Virus record (IMG/VR): IMGVR_UViG_3300030406_001032
Coordinates: 1-24,225 of that record
Length of the DNA stretch: 24,225 bases
Origin: a virus
Strand: one strand, 5' to 3'
Both the position numbers and the translations under genes were made by a program. The notes below the pieces were generated by a model. The model ran no database searches. It saw nothing but the letters and a program-made list of their open reading frames with translations, and was not told the origin of the DNA. Shown here one piece after another: positions 1 through 9,600 of this stretch. Positions within the stretch are counted from its first letter, which is position 1. Each line of letters opens with the position of its first letter.

Positions 1-17
1 GAAGGAGGACTAATTAG

Positions 18-197
18 ATGGCATTTGACGGCGGAGTAACTATTACAGATAAAACTAAACTGAAAGTTTTTTCTATGGAAGGTAGTGCCGCAGATATGCA
101 AGAGCAATTGAGATTGGCTATTGCAAATAATGATGTAATTATCGCCGCTTCTGTAGATAATAGAAGGCTTACCGTAGTATGGTATGATGTAGCATAA
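18..197 (+). CDS. Small protein at the start of the tail module (59 aa)
   Basis: This short gene reads from ATG (begins MAFDGGVTIT, ends VVWYDVA) to TAA. It is supported by an excellent Shine-Dalgarno sequence, AAGGAGG at positions 2-8, nine bases before the ATG. I do not recognise a family. The protein is soluble, with no membrane segment, and looks like a small alpha/beta fold. It lies 41 bases before the tail assembly chaperone gene on the same strand, so it probably belongs to the virion or tail module. The position between major tail protein and chaperone often holds small tail-completion or connector proteins, but that role is only a guess from position. Confidence 0.7.
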   Translation: MAFDGGVTITDKTKLKVFSMEGSAADMQEQLRLAIANNDVIIAASVDNRRLTVVWYDVA

Positions 198-211
198 GAG
201 TAATAAGTGAA

Positions 212-221
212 AGTGTAGCGT
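212..221 (+). repeat. Leader motif AGTGTAGCGT, copy 1
   Basis: The ten bases AGTGTAGCGT occur just before the chaperone gene start at 239 and again at 893-902 before the tape measure gene. Similar purine-rich sequence follows in both copies (tagagaattagtga and gaggtatagagtga). It may be a shared promoter or mRNA leader element; its function is unknown. Confidence 0.4.
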
Positions 222-238
222 AGAGAATTAGTGAGAGA

Positions 239-592
239 ATGCCGGTATTGAGAAAAGAAATAACCCTTGACGATGGCTCAGTCATCGAAGTCAAGCAGGT
301 TTCGGGAATGAAGAAATTACAGATAGAAAATATACAAGCCAAGGTCTTTAGGCAATTTAGACACTTTGGTAATCCTCTTGAGTGGGATGAAAAGCAACAA
401 TTTGAGTTTGCAGATGCTTTGGATGAAGCAGGTGCAGGTATTACCGCACAAGCACACGCTTGGTTGCCGGATTGCATTGTTACAGAAGGTGTAGACATAG
501 ATGACTTAAATTCTGCTGAGTTGCTACGTGTGTTACAATTCGTAAGGGGCGATGAGGAAGAGGCTCCAGAAGGTGCGCTCCCTTTGGAATGA
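239..592 (+). CDS. Tail assembly chaperone, upstream (gpG-like) frame
   Basis: This 117-residue acidic protein sits immediately before the tape measure gene, the classic place of the tail assembly chaperone, which coats the tape measure protein while the tail tube polymerises. The sequence has an N-terminal beta-rich part (MPVLRKEITLDDGSVIEVKQ) and a helical middle, and ends in an acidic run (RGDEEEAPEGALPLE). Homology to lambda gpG is not visible by eye; the call rests on gene order, size and the -1 frameshift signal at its 3' end. The last codons are CCT TTG GAA TGA, and the stop overlaps the ATG of the next gene. A frameshifted product would keep residues 1-116 and continue into the next frame for about 210 residues in total. 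Confidence 0.7.
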   Translation: MPVLRKEITLDDGSVIEVKQVSGMKKLQIENIQAKVFRQFRHFGNPLEWDEKQQFEFADALDEAGAGITAQAHAWLPDCIVTEGVDIDDLNSAELLRVLQFVRGDEEEAPEGALPLE

Positions 593-611
593 TGTGGTCT
601 ATAGCACCACA
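580..611 (+). promoter_or_regulatory. Programmed -1 ribosomal frameshift signal
   Basis: CCCTTTG at 580-586 is a canonical X XXY YYZ heptamer in the correct phase: the zero-frame codons are CCT and TTG, and after slippage they read CCC and TTT. A 6-base spacer (587-592, containing the zero-frame TGA at 590-592) leads to a perfect 6-bp hairpin, TGTGGT at 593-598 pairing with ACCACA at 606-611 around a 7-base loop. The -1 frame is then open through GGA ATG ATG TGG to the stop at 868-870. The geometry matches lambda G/GT-type signals. Confidence 0.75.
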
Positions 612-870
612 GTTATGTATGGCTTTTAAGGGAGTCACACCGTCAGACTTTTTTGATAGATACGATGGCGAAGGTGGCTTTCAACGCGCTTTGTTAGATA
701 TAACAATAGCACAAGAAATGAATGAGCAAATACGTGAGGCCCATTCCCCTGCCGACGTTGGTACTGGGGGAATAAAACGGCTCACAAAAGATGACGCAAA
801 CGCAGTCATAGCGAGGCGTGATGCAAGAAGGAGAGCAAGGGCCGAAGCCGAAAGAAAAGGTAACATTTAA
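589..870 (+). CDS. Tail assembly chaperone, downstream (T-like) frame, probably made by -1 frameshift
   Basis: This 93-residue reading frame lies in the -1 frame relative to its upstream neighbour and overlaps it as ATGATG/TGA. It begins MMWSIAPQLCMAFKGVTPSDFF and ends in a basic helix (IARRDARRRARAEAERKGNI). In long-tailed phages the T extension of the chaperone is translated only as a fusion with G through programmed -1 slippage, and binds the tape measure protein. The slippery heptamer at 580-586 and hairpin at 593-611 fit that arrangement. Independent initiation at ATG 589 or 592 by stop-start coupling remains possible. No good Shine-Dalgarno sequence is seen before either ATG, which favours the fusion. 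Confidence 0.7.
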   Translation: MMWSIAPQLCMAFKGVTPSDFFDRYDGEGGFQRALLDITIAQEMNEQIREAHSPADVGTGGIKRLTKDDANAVIARRDARRRARAEAERKGNI

Positions 871-892
871 TCAACAAACAATGTCTTGACAT

Positions 893-902
893 AGTGTAGC
901 GT
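893..902 (+). repeat. Leader motif AGTGTAGCGT, copy 2
   Basis: This is the second copy of the motif at 212-221, located in the 58-base gap between the chaperone and tape measure genes, 26 bases before the TTG start at 929. Confidence 0.4.
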
Positions 903-928
903 GAGGTATAGAGTGATGGTGATGAGCA

Positions 929-3661
929 TTGAGTAGACAGGGTGCATCCCAAGTATTCTTCGATATAGTCGGTACTTTCCAAGCCGGTAGGCTTATCCGA
1001 GATGGAGCCGCTGGCATGGCGGCTTTAGAGGCTTTGATGCTTGATACGTTAGGTGGTATAGGTAATGCTGCTGGCGAATTAAGTATGCAGATAGACCAAG
1101 TAGTAAATGCTACAGTACCATTAGCAGAAGAAATAGAAAAATCACGACTTGAGTTTCAAAAATTCGTTAGCGAGGTAAACTCAAGTGCGCTTACTGCTGA
1201 AATAGAGCAACTCGGTTTATCCTTTGGGTTTACTGCACAGCAATCACTTAAAGCAGGTTCAAGGATGGCGCAACTAAGCGCATTACTAGGAGAAGAGGTA
1301 GTCCCGGCGGCTACAGAAGCAGGTATAGCCTTTGGTCTAATAGGTGACATGGAAACCGAAGACGCTATGAACAGGCTAATTAGTCTACAGCAACAGACTA
1401 AGTTTATGTTTGAGGGTACTACGCAAGCGGCTTATAGTCAAATGTCTGCTTTAGAAAGAAGAGACTTGGCTACAAGACAAATGGCTATGACTCTAAACAG
1501 ACTAAACAGCGTAGAAGACCACTCAGCCGCAACTATGGCTCAGATTACTGCGGTTATGAACGAGTTTGCTTCTCAGGCTCATCTAACTGGAGAAAGTATG
1601 GGCTTTATGGCGGCGATGTCTGCCGTGCTTGTTGAGTCGGGAGAACAGCAAGGTAAGGCTGGAAGGTCACTAAGAATGACTTATGCTAGACTCGGTGCAG
1701 ATATTAATGGTGCCGCAGAAACCCTTGAAAATTATGGTGTAGCAGTAAAGGATTCTACAGGAAGCCTAAGACCACTTTCTGCTATATTAGCAGACTTACA
1801 ACCTATATGGGGTACGCTTAACTCCGGTATAAAACAGAACGTCGCTCAGCAAGTAGCAGGTAACAGACACTATGTACGTTTCATCAAAATTATGGAAAAC
1901 TTCGATAGAGTCAAGGCGTTAGAAATAGAGGCAAGAGAACAAACTGCCGCCGTAATGGACGAAGAGGGAAATGCGATAGGTTACTTGGATACCCTACAAC
2001 GCTCTAACATGGTTACCCTAAAAGGTCTACGAGCCGAGTTAGAGTTAGTCAATTCTGCGATAGGAGAGCGACTTATTCCCGGAGTTATTAGTGCTACACA
2101 ATTCCAAGTAGATTTCAATAGGTCTTTTGAGCAATTGCTTCATGCCGCGCCTTTGCTATCTGACGCTCTTGGTAGAATAGTCGGTATGCAACAAATGTTA
2201 AGCAACGTATTTGCTCCTTTCTTTAGTGCTTTCCTAAACATCAAAGCCATGAATCTTGCTTTGCAGACTCACATGGCGGTTATGAGAGCCGTAAATGGAG
2301 AAAGACTGACTATTGCTAAAAGCGAAATGAGTATGACAAATGCAAGAATAGTTTCTATGGCTTCTGAGCAAGCAAACGCTAAAGTTTTGCTGGGTATGAA
2401 ACACGCCGAAAGAAAGGCATTCATAGATACTATGGCTCTTAGACTGACTGAGGCAAGAATTAGGCATACTCAAAACCAACAAGAGTTACAATCTGCTATG
2501 GCTTATCAAAATGTAACTAGATTTAGTACGGCACAAGAGTTGGCTCAACTAAAAATTAAAACTGGTAAAGCAGATGTAGATGAAGCAATTTTAAAAATAC
2601 AGATTAATCTTAACAAATTACAATCGGGATATGCTTACGCTGCTAGTACAATAGTTAAGATGGAAAGAGAGATAGCCAAGGCTAAAGAAATTATTTTACT
2701 AAACTCGGTTTTGATAAATCAAGCACAACAAAAATCGGTAACAAATTTACACCGAGTACAGCAAGAAAACGCCAAGATTATCCAAAGACTTGAGGTAATG
2801 ATTCCCAAGTGGAGAACAATACTAACAGACGTAGAGAAATTTAAACAAGAACTGATGATGGCTAACGACCAAGTAGAGTTTATGAATTTCAATTTAGATG
2901 CTACGTCCATGCATATGAATGCATTGATGGCAGGTTCTATGGTTGCTGATATGGTAATTATGAGCATAGGTAAGACTGTCTTTAAATTGTTAGGTGTAAC
3001 CGATGCTGGTGTAAGGGCGGCAAGAGTTTCCATGATTGCTATGAATCTAAGCATGGTAGTAATGATAGGCTCAATTGGTGTTGCCATGTCTCAAATGGCT
3101 ACGTTTATGGCACAAAAAGTAGCAGATGAAAAAATCACAAGGGCAGACGCACAGGCCCATATGCAATTAGCAAGCGCACAACAAGCAGTAGCAACTGGCG
3201 CACTTACTGCTGGTGCTGGTCTCGCAAAATTCGCTAAACTTACATTAGGATATACCGCTATTATTATTGGTTTGTCTATAGCAATAGAAAGGGTGTTAGA
3301 TTTCTTCGGTGTGTTTGATACAGAAATAGAAGAGTTGGCTTTAGATACGGCTAATTTCCAACAAGACTTCCAAAACTTTGACTTTACTATACCCGAAGTA
3401 GACATGGGACTAGAACCAGCGATGGAGCAAATGCAAGAATTTTCAAACCGAAGAGAAGAGTTATTCTTTGGTTTTAAGGCAGGTAATGTAACAGGAGATT
3501 TGATAAAGCAAGTTACCGTCGGCGGAGTAGATAACTTTGTGGCAAACACAGAAATTATTATGAAAAATGAGTTTCACGGCATGACAACACAAGAAGCGGC
3601 GGCTGAAATAATAAGTCTGATACAAGAGGAAGGAGAGAAGCAGGGGTATTCATTTGGTTAG
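929..3661 (+). CDS. Tape measure protein
   Basis: This 910-residue protein sets tail length and occupies the tube lumen before DNA ejection. Roughly residues 210-330 look like the TP901-type core of tape measure proteins, with features such as SGEQQGKAGRSLRMTYARLG and the DSTGSLRPLSAILADL stretch. Residues about 440-650 are helical and probably coiled coil. Hydrophobic stretches follow near 664-720 and 768-794 (for example LGYTAIIIGLSIAI), usual for this family. With the commonly used 1.5 angstrom per residue rule, the tail would be near 135 nm. The start is TTG: an in-frame TGA lies at 923-925, and GGTGATG at 918-924 matches the archaeal anti-Shine-Dalgarno sequence, although only four bases away. 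Position after the chaperone supports the call. Confidence 0.88.
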   Translation: MSRQGASQVFFDIVGTFQAGRLIRDGAAGMAALEALMLDTLGGIGNAAGELSMQIDQVVNATVPLAEEIEKSRLEFQKFVSEVNSSALTAEIEQLGLSFGFTAQQSLKAGSRMAQLSALLGEEVVPAATEAGIAFGLIGDMETEDAMNRLISLQQQTKFMFEGTTQAAYSQMSALERRDLATRQMAMTLNRLNSVEDHSAATMAQITAVMNEFASQAHLTGESMGFMAAMSAVLVESGEQQGKAGRSLRMTYARLGADINGAAETLENYGVAVKDSTGSLRPLSAILADLQPIWGTLNSGIKQNVAQQVAGNRHYVRFIKIMENFDRVKALEIEAREQTAAVMDEEGNAIGYLDTLQRSNMVTLKGLRAELELVNSAIGERLIPGVISATQFQVDFNRSFEQLLHAAPLLSDALGRIVGMQQMLSNVFAPFFSAFLNIKAMNLALQTHMAVMRAVNGERLTIAKSEMSMTNARIVSMASEQANAKVLLGMKHAERKAFIDTMALRLTEARIRHTQNQQELQSAMAYQNVTRFSTAQELAQLKIKTGKADVDEAILKIQINLNKLQSGYAYAASTIVKMEREIAKAKEIILLNSVLINQAQQKSVTNLHRVQQENAKIIQRLEVMIPKWRTILTDVEKFKQELMMANDQVEFMNFNLDATSMHMNALMAGSMVADMVIMSIGKTVFKLLGVTDAGVRAARVSMIAMNLSMVVMIGSIGVAMSQMATFMAQKVADEKITRADAQAHMQLASAQQAVATGALTAGAGLAKFAKLTLGYTAIIIGLSIAIERVLDFFGVFDTEIEELALDTANFQQDFQNFDFTIPEVDMGLEPAMEQMQEFSNRREELFFGFKAGNVTGDLIKQVTVGGVDNFVANTEIIMKNEFHGMTTQEAAAEIISLIQEEGEKQGYSFG

Positions 3662-6600
3662 AACCGTAACTAACAAATACGGCGTGTGGCTTTGCGGTTA
3701 CTACGACGATTTTCTCAGCGCAAAAACTGTAGGTTATGACAATAACAACCCTAATAATACTACAGCAGGTGCATACGCCCATCTTTCTACACACTACGGC
3801 AACCCACTTAATGGGGAGGCTACACTCAACCCGAGATATAGATGGGCGATGCCTGAGAGAGCGCAATCAAGTGGTGCAGTTTACAAATTTGCCCCAGCAT
3901 CTTTGCAATATTATCACAACAAAGGAATGTTTGAGTGGCTAACTCACGATTCTATAAGAAATTATTCTGACAATTGGCAAGGTAGAGCGCAGTTGCAATT
4001 CCCCGATAGCCACACAAACGCTCAACAGTATAAATTAGATGCAAGTGGTAGCGATGCATTTCACATATTTACAAACGGACACAACACATCTGATAGATAC
4101 GTTGTACCATTAGGAGACATTGACTCTTCCTTCGGTAGAGAAACTATGCGTGGTCTTGGCTATATGACCGACTACGCCGCTAAAACAGGTGGGGTTAGTA
4201 ATTGGGTGGCTGATAGTGGAGGTAATTCTGGGACTGACAACGATATAGCCATAGTTAGGAGAGCGCATTTGACTGGTAGATGGATGGGTGAAAGACTAAA
4301 ACAAGATTCAGGTGATACTACATACCCATTAGATATTTTTGCTCCACTAGAGTCTCCGTCAGGCCAACCGTTTTTGACCATACAGACATGGCATAAAGCG
4401 GGAAGTAGTAGTTTACCTAGTAGCCCTACCATCTACTACCAAGGGTCGCTTAATTCGCGTGGGACTGGCGATTTTTTACATTTCAGAATAGCAACAAGAG
4501 CATTTAATGGTGCTGGCGCAGTAACACCCACAATAAACATCAAGGCTGGCTTTCCAAGTACTGGTATAGGCGCAACATACGAAGGGGGCTTGCAAGGAAC
4601 ACCCGCCATTTCCTTTAACTTAGATTTGTCGTCTTACTCTACGCTCCCTTTATTATACGATGGAAATAATAGTAAATTGTCATATACTAATAATAATTCT
4701 TGGATTGATGTAGATGTATGGATTGATTATGACAATAACAAATACCAAGTTTATCAAGATGGTGTGGCTGTGGGTAGCCTTACATCTTTTGCTATATCAA
4801 GGGCGGCAAAAGATATGTATGGGTGGGCTATACATAGCGTGTCACCAAACGGTACAGCCGACTCAAACGTATCTATTATGTTAGACCGAGCGTCCTTGTA
4901 TAGACCACTCACAGATAGTATAAAGGATAACGATTTCCCAGGAATATACACGTTTGATTTTAGTAGTGGTGTGAATGCTACGTCTACTATGAAAATATCT
5001 GTAAGAGATAAACCACTTGAAACTAATTCAAAGGGCTTTTCTGCGTCGGATTACAAACATCAACTTACAGAAATATTTAAGTCTGAGATTTTAAATGATT
5101 GGTGGATGATATTATTTACAGGCGCAGGTGAAACAGGACAAGAAGATATTGCAAACATAGATAGACCGACATGGCGTGGGCTAATAGATAGTATTTCAGT
5201 AAAGGAAAACAATCAAGATAGAACAATTAGTATATCAGCCCAAGATACGTTTTCCCTTCTTACCAAACAAGTCTTGCTTTGGGAAGTAGGTCAAGGCAAG
5301 GTAAATGACTCCGAAGGTAGTAGTGCTTATTGGGCCTTTGAAGCAGAAGGCATGAAAGATATTATGTATCTCGGTGCAAGCAAATTAAAGCAATTTGCAG
5401 GTAACATAGGATTTGAGTCCGGTAATTCGTATAAACCAAGAGATGACCAGAGAACACAACTGTATTCCGGTCATCCTATACAGATGTATAACAACGAAGA
5501 AACATATGGGCCTAACTCATTAGAAGACGATTACGAAGGTATGGGTATAGACTACATTATTCACGATGGCACTAATCAATACATTTACCTTACTGGTAAC
5601 CCAGGATATTCGTCAAGCGATAGTATTACTATAAGGGATACCGATAACGCCGCTTATGACGAAAAAACTGTAACAATACAAAGTGTCTCTACCGTAGACG
5701 GACAACAAAGACTGACTATTACAGATGGTAGTGGCTCAGGTGAAATGCAATTTACAGATAAAAAAGCGGCAGATATTGTATATGCAGGTAAATACATAGG
5801 AGAATCCATAGGAGCAGATAATCCTGAGTATAGTTTCGATAATGGTTTTGCTACTAACGATATAGAAGCAATAAGTAATTGGCTAAGGTATTTCAATTTG
5901 GTTTTGTCACACCCCAAAGGATTTTTCTTAGATAGCGTAAGTGTTATAAATCCCGGTAATGGTTATAACAAACAGTTTAATTATTATACTCTAATAGACG
6001 GCGAAAATTTACATCAAGGAGATTTGACTATTTCTGGGGGGTCACCGGATGATACAGCCTTGGCTACGTGGTTTAGCGATGGTGAAGAAATAACACACGT
6101 AGAAGTTAGAGAGCCTGGTAGAGGATACGGTAGCGTACCTACCGCTTCGCATTCTGGTATTACAGGAACAGGTACTGAACTAAGGGGTGGCATAGTAACA
6201 TTTACAGTTAAGGCTACTGGTAGCAATTCTCTTGCTAGTATAGGTAGCGATGTATTAAGTAATGCTGGAAGTATAATACAAGAGCAAAGTGCTTTCAACG
6301 TAGATGGTAATAGAAATGCACCGAAATCTGCTATATTTGAGGTCGCTTCTCCAGATGGAACATTGTCTGCAAGTGATATAACATTACAATATGCTGGGTC
6401 AGGCTATGACCCTTCTGGTAGTGGTACTGCGGTAAACACAAACATTTTGATAGATAGAGTAGGTGGTAGTACATACACTTTAGACATTACTGTAAATACT
6501 ATTTTTGCTGATGCAACATTTGTATGTAACTTAGAGGGCGAACCCACTACTGATTTTTACACATTCCTAATGAAAACAGACCCCGAGTTGTTACCAGGCG

Positions 6601-9600
6601 AAGAATTTGTTATTGCAGGTAAAGCGATAACAGGACATACTGCTAACGAATTAGATAAGATAGAAGGAAAACATACTGTAAAATCTGTAAAGAAAATTTT
6701 TAATTATCACGATGGTTCTTACACCGTAGGCACACAAAGATATTGGTGGCAAGTACAAACCTATACGCCATATACATCATCAAGTGCTGAGTTTGGTGAT
6801 TGGCCTACTAACAATGGGTTACTTGCAAATAGAATAGGGTGGTCTAAAGTTACTGGTGGTACGGTTACCCCTAAACCTACTAGCCAAACTGAAGATATTA
6901 GTAATAGAGCAGTACACGCTAAATGGATGCGCGACTTACCTAAATCGTTGTGGTTCCAGTATCACTTTGGTAAAATTCAATATGATTCAAATCCAATTTC
7001 TACCGACTTAACACTTAACGGTGCAATTTCCCTTAGCGATACTGAAATACAAATAGACTCTACTACTTACGGCGCTATACCAAATCATGGGTTAGTAGAA
7101 ATAGAAAGAGTAAAGTCTGCCGCTAGATATGATTTAGTAACAGAAATAAGAGATATATTCATCTATCAATGCAAATATCAAATCGGTAGCAATTACTACA
7201 TTGGTGGTATTAAGTTTATTAGCGCAGACCATCCTACCTCGGCAGAAACATGGATTTCTACAACCGAAACTGGTAGCATAAATACAACCTTAAACTTCCT
7301 AACAATATCATCTAATTACAAACACTTGTGGGTGTTGTGGGCTGACATGAGAAATGACGGTAATGCAGATGCCGATGGCCTTCGTAGAAAAACATCCTTT
7401 GGTCTACAGTATCCTTCACATAAAAATTACGATGTAAAGTTGTTATTTGAAGACCAATTCAACGACCAAGGTGAATATGAAACTTATGCCGAACTAAAGC
7501 AAGGGGAAGACGTAGATGTATGGGAAATAGATGCTACTAATGACCCCTCAACTGCTGGTGCTTTTTCACACCCAATAGATTACGCTAACGCAAAAGCATT
7601 TGCTTGGACTGACGTAAGTAATAGTGGTGGCACGGTAAATATAAATCATACAAATCACGGTTTAACTACAAATGATAAGGTTGCTTTATTTAATATAAAT
7701 GAGTCAAGTTGGGACGGTGTGTATAATGTAGTTGCAACTGCCGACGCGAACAACTTCCGAACATCCTTAACATACCCAGGAATACCAAGTGTAGTCACAA
7801 ACTCAAATCAGAATGACGATAGATTCTTCTTCGCTAAAATTACAGGTTCCTATGACGATATTTCTACATATCAAGACTGGCAAAACAAAGCAGGTGCTTT
7901 TGTCATAGTAGACGCATCAAAATTCTTTAACATGAATACGTTGGCTAATGACGGCTCGTTTACAAAAACTTCTGGTGGTAAAACAGACTTAGGTGATTAC
8001 TATGCCGTAAGAGAAGCAGACCCAGTACTAATTGACACGTATTGGAAACAAGCCGCATCTACTGAAATGACTACTGGCGATACTTATAGAAAGCATGAAA
8101 ATATGGACAGACTAACTACGCAAGTTACAGACTTAGCAGATGTAAAGGAAGGTCAATTTTATCTTGTTCCTACTGATTTAACTTTGTTTAATGAAAATGG
8201 GATAGGAAGAATTATTGCCCATAAAGATGAAGACGAATTAAAAAGCGAGTTTTATTACACTTGGAATGGGAAAGTCTCAACTAAAATTTCAGGTAGTTTT
8301 GAAACAGTTTCGGTATCAACCTTTGATACACACTTTGTTTGTACCGATAACCAAGGGTCATTTACATCGGACTTAGAAGGTGCATATATCAAAAACACAA
8401 CTAAGCCATTAGTTGCAGGTGTAGGTGATTCTTGGAAAACTAACTTTATACAAGAATATTGGTACAGAATAAAAACTGTAGTTTCGTCTACCGTCTTGCA
8501 TATAGAAAGAGTATCTTACTTACCTATTAACCCATTTGGTTCTGGTGGCTTATTTACTTCTCAACCCGGAGAAAATTACAATAATTACGAAAATGGCTTA
8601 AACCCTAACGTACTAAGAGCCGTAGATATAGCAGATGGGTGGGCTAATACCCACAACTATCAAATTGTACCACAAATATACAACGTAAACTTAGAGTCTG
8701 CTACTAAAGTTACCACAGACACTACATACTCACAAAAAGTTATTGAAGAAGAATTTGCTATAAAACAATCTGAGTATGGTAGAAGAACGGAACCACATTG
8801 TAGAGTCGGCATTCTCAATGCAAACTACACAGCAGTTAAAATTTACAACACCGTAGCCGCTGAATATGCCTTTAGGCTAATGATGCATCTCGGTGGCTAC
8901 GTTAGAAACGAAAACATAGGAACCTTTGCCTTCCACGACAAATTTAGAATGCTATGGAATTTGTCTATATTAGATTCGTGGTGGACTACCACAAGATTAC
9001 CAACTACATTCGGTCTAAATACAGTACCAGTAACAGATAAAATGACTACATATAACGACATTTCTACACACGATAGATACGGTAGCGTTTACAAGGCAGA
9101 TAATAAGAAACTGAGTGAAATTATTAGGGGGGTACAAGAAACTGCTGGTACTGGCTCTCTAAATAGTTATGTCAGCACGTTTTCGTACATGATAGGAAGA
9201 GACAATAAGATGGAATTTAGACCTAAATTTAACGCAGGTTACGAATTTACAAGAAATAACATAAATCTAACTGCTATGGAAATAAAAAATAACGGGGTAA
9301 TTAGCAACGTAAGAGTACAATACAATGACGGCAACAGTTTTGTTGATTACCCAGCAACATCATTAGGGGATATTACCAAGTGGAAAATTGTGCAAGCACC
9401 ACTGGTATTATCTGACAAAGAAGCCGAGGCTATAGCAAGGCGAGAATACGAAAAACACAAAGGTAATGATATAAGAATAAAAATGCAACCAATTAGAGAT
9501 ACAGGTCAAGGGGATGTAATGTTAGATGGTGGCAGATTTGGCTACATACAAGATGCACAGATAGCCTACCAAGGAAATGCAGACCAAAGTACCGAAACTG

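Noticed and set aside
2719-3549. Minus-strand open frames of 122 and 152 residues inside the tape measure gene
   Set aside because: They are antisense shadows rich in Ile, Ser, Ala and Thr, as expected opposite a tape measure gene; no Shine-Dalgarno sequence or neighbours on that strand.
3618-3661. Frameshift fusion of the tape measure and hub genes
   Set aside because: The hub frame is open back to a TGA at 3618 and lies in the +1 frame, but no slippery site is seen; simple overlap with coupled TTG initiation is enough.
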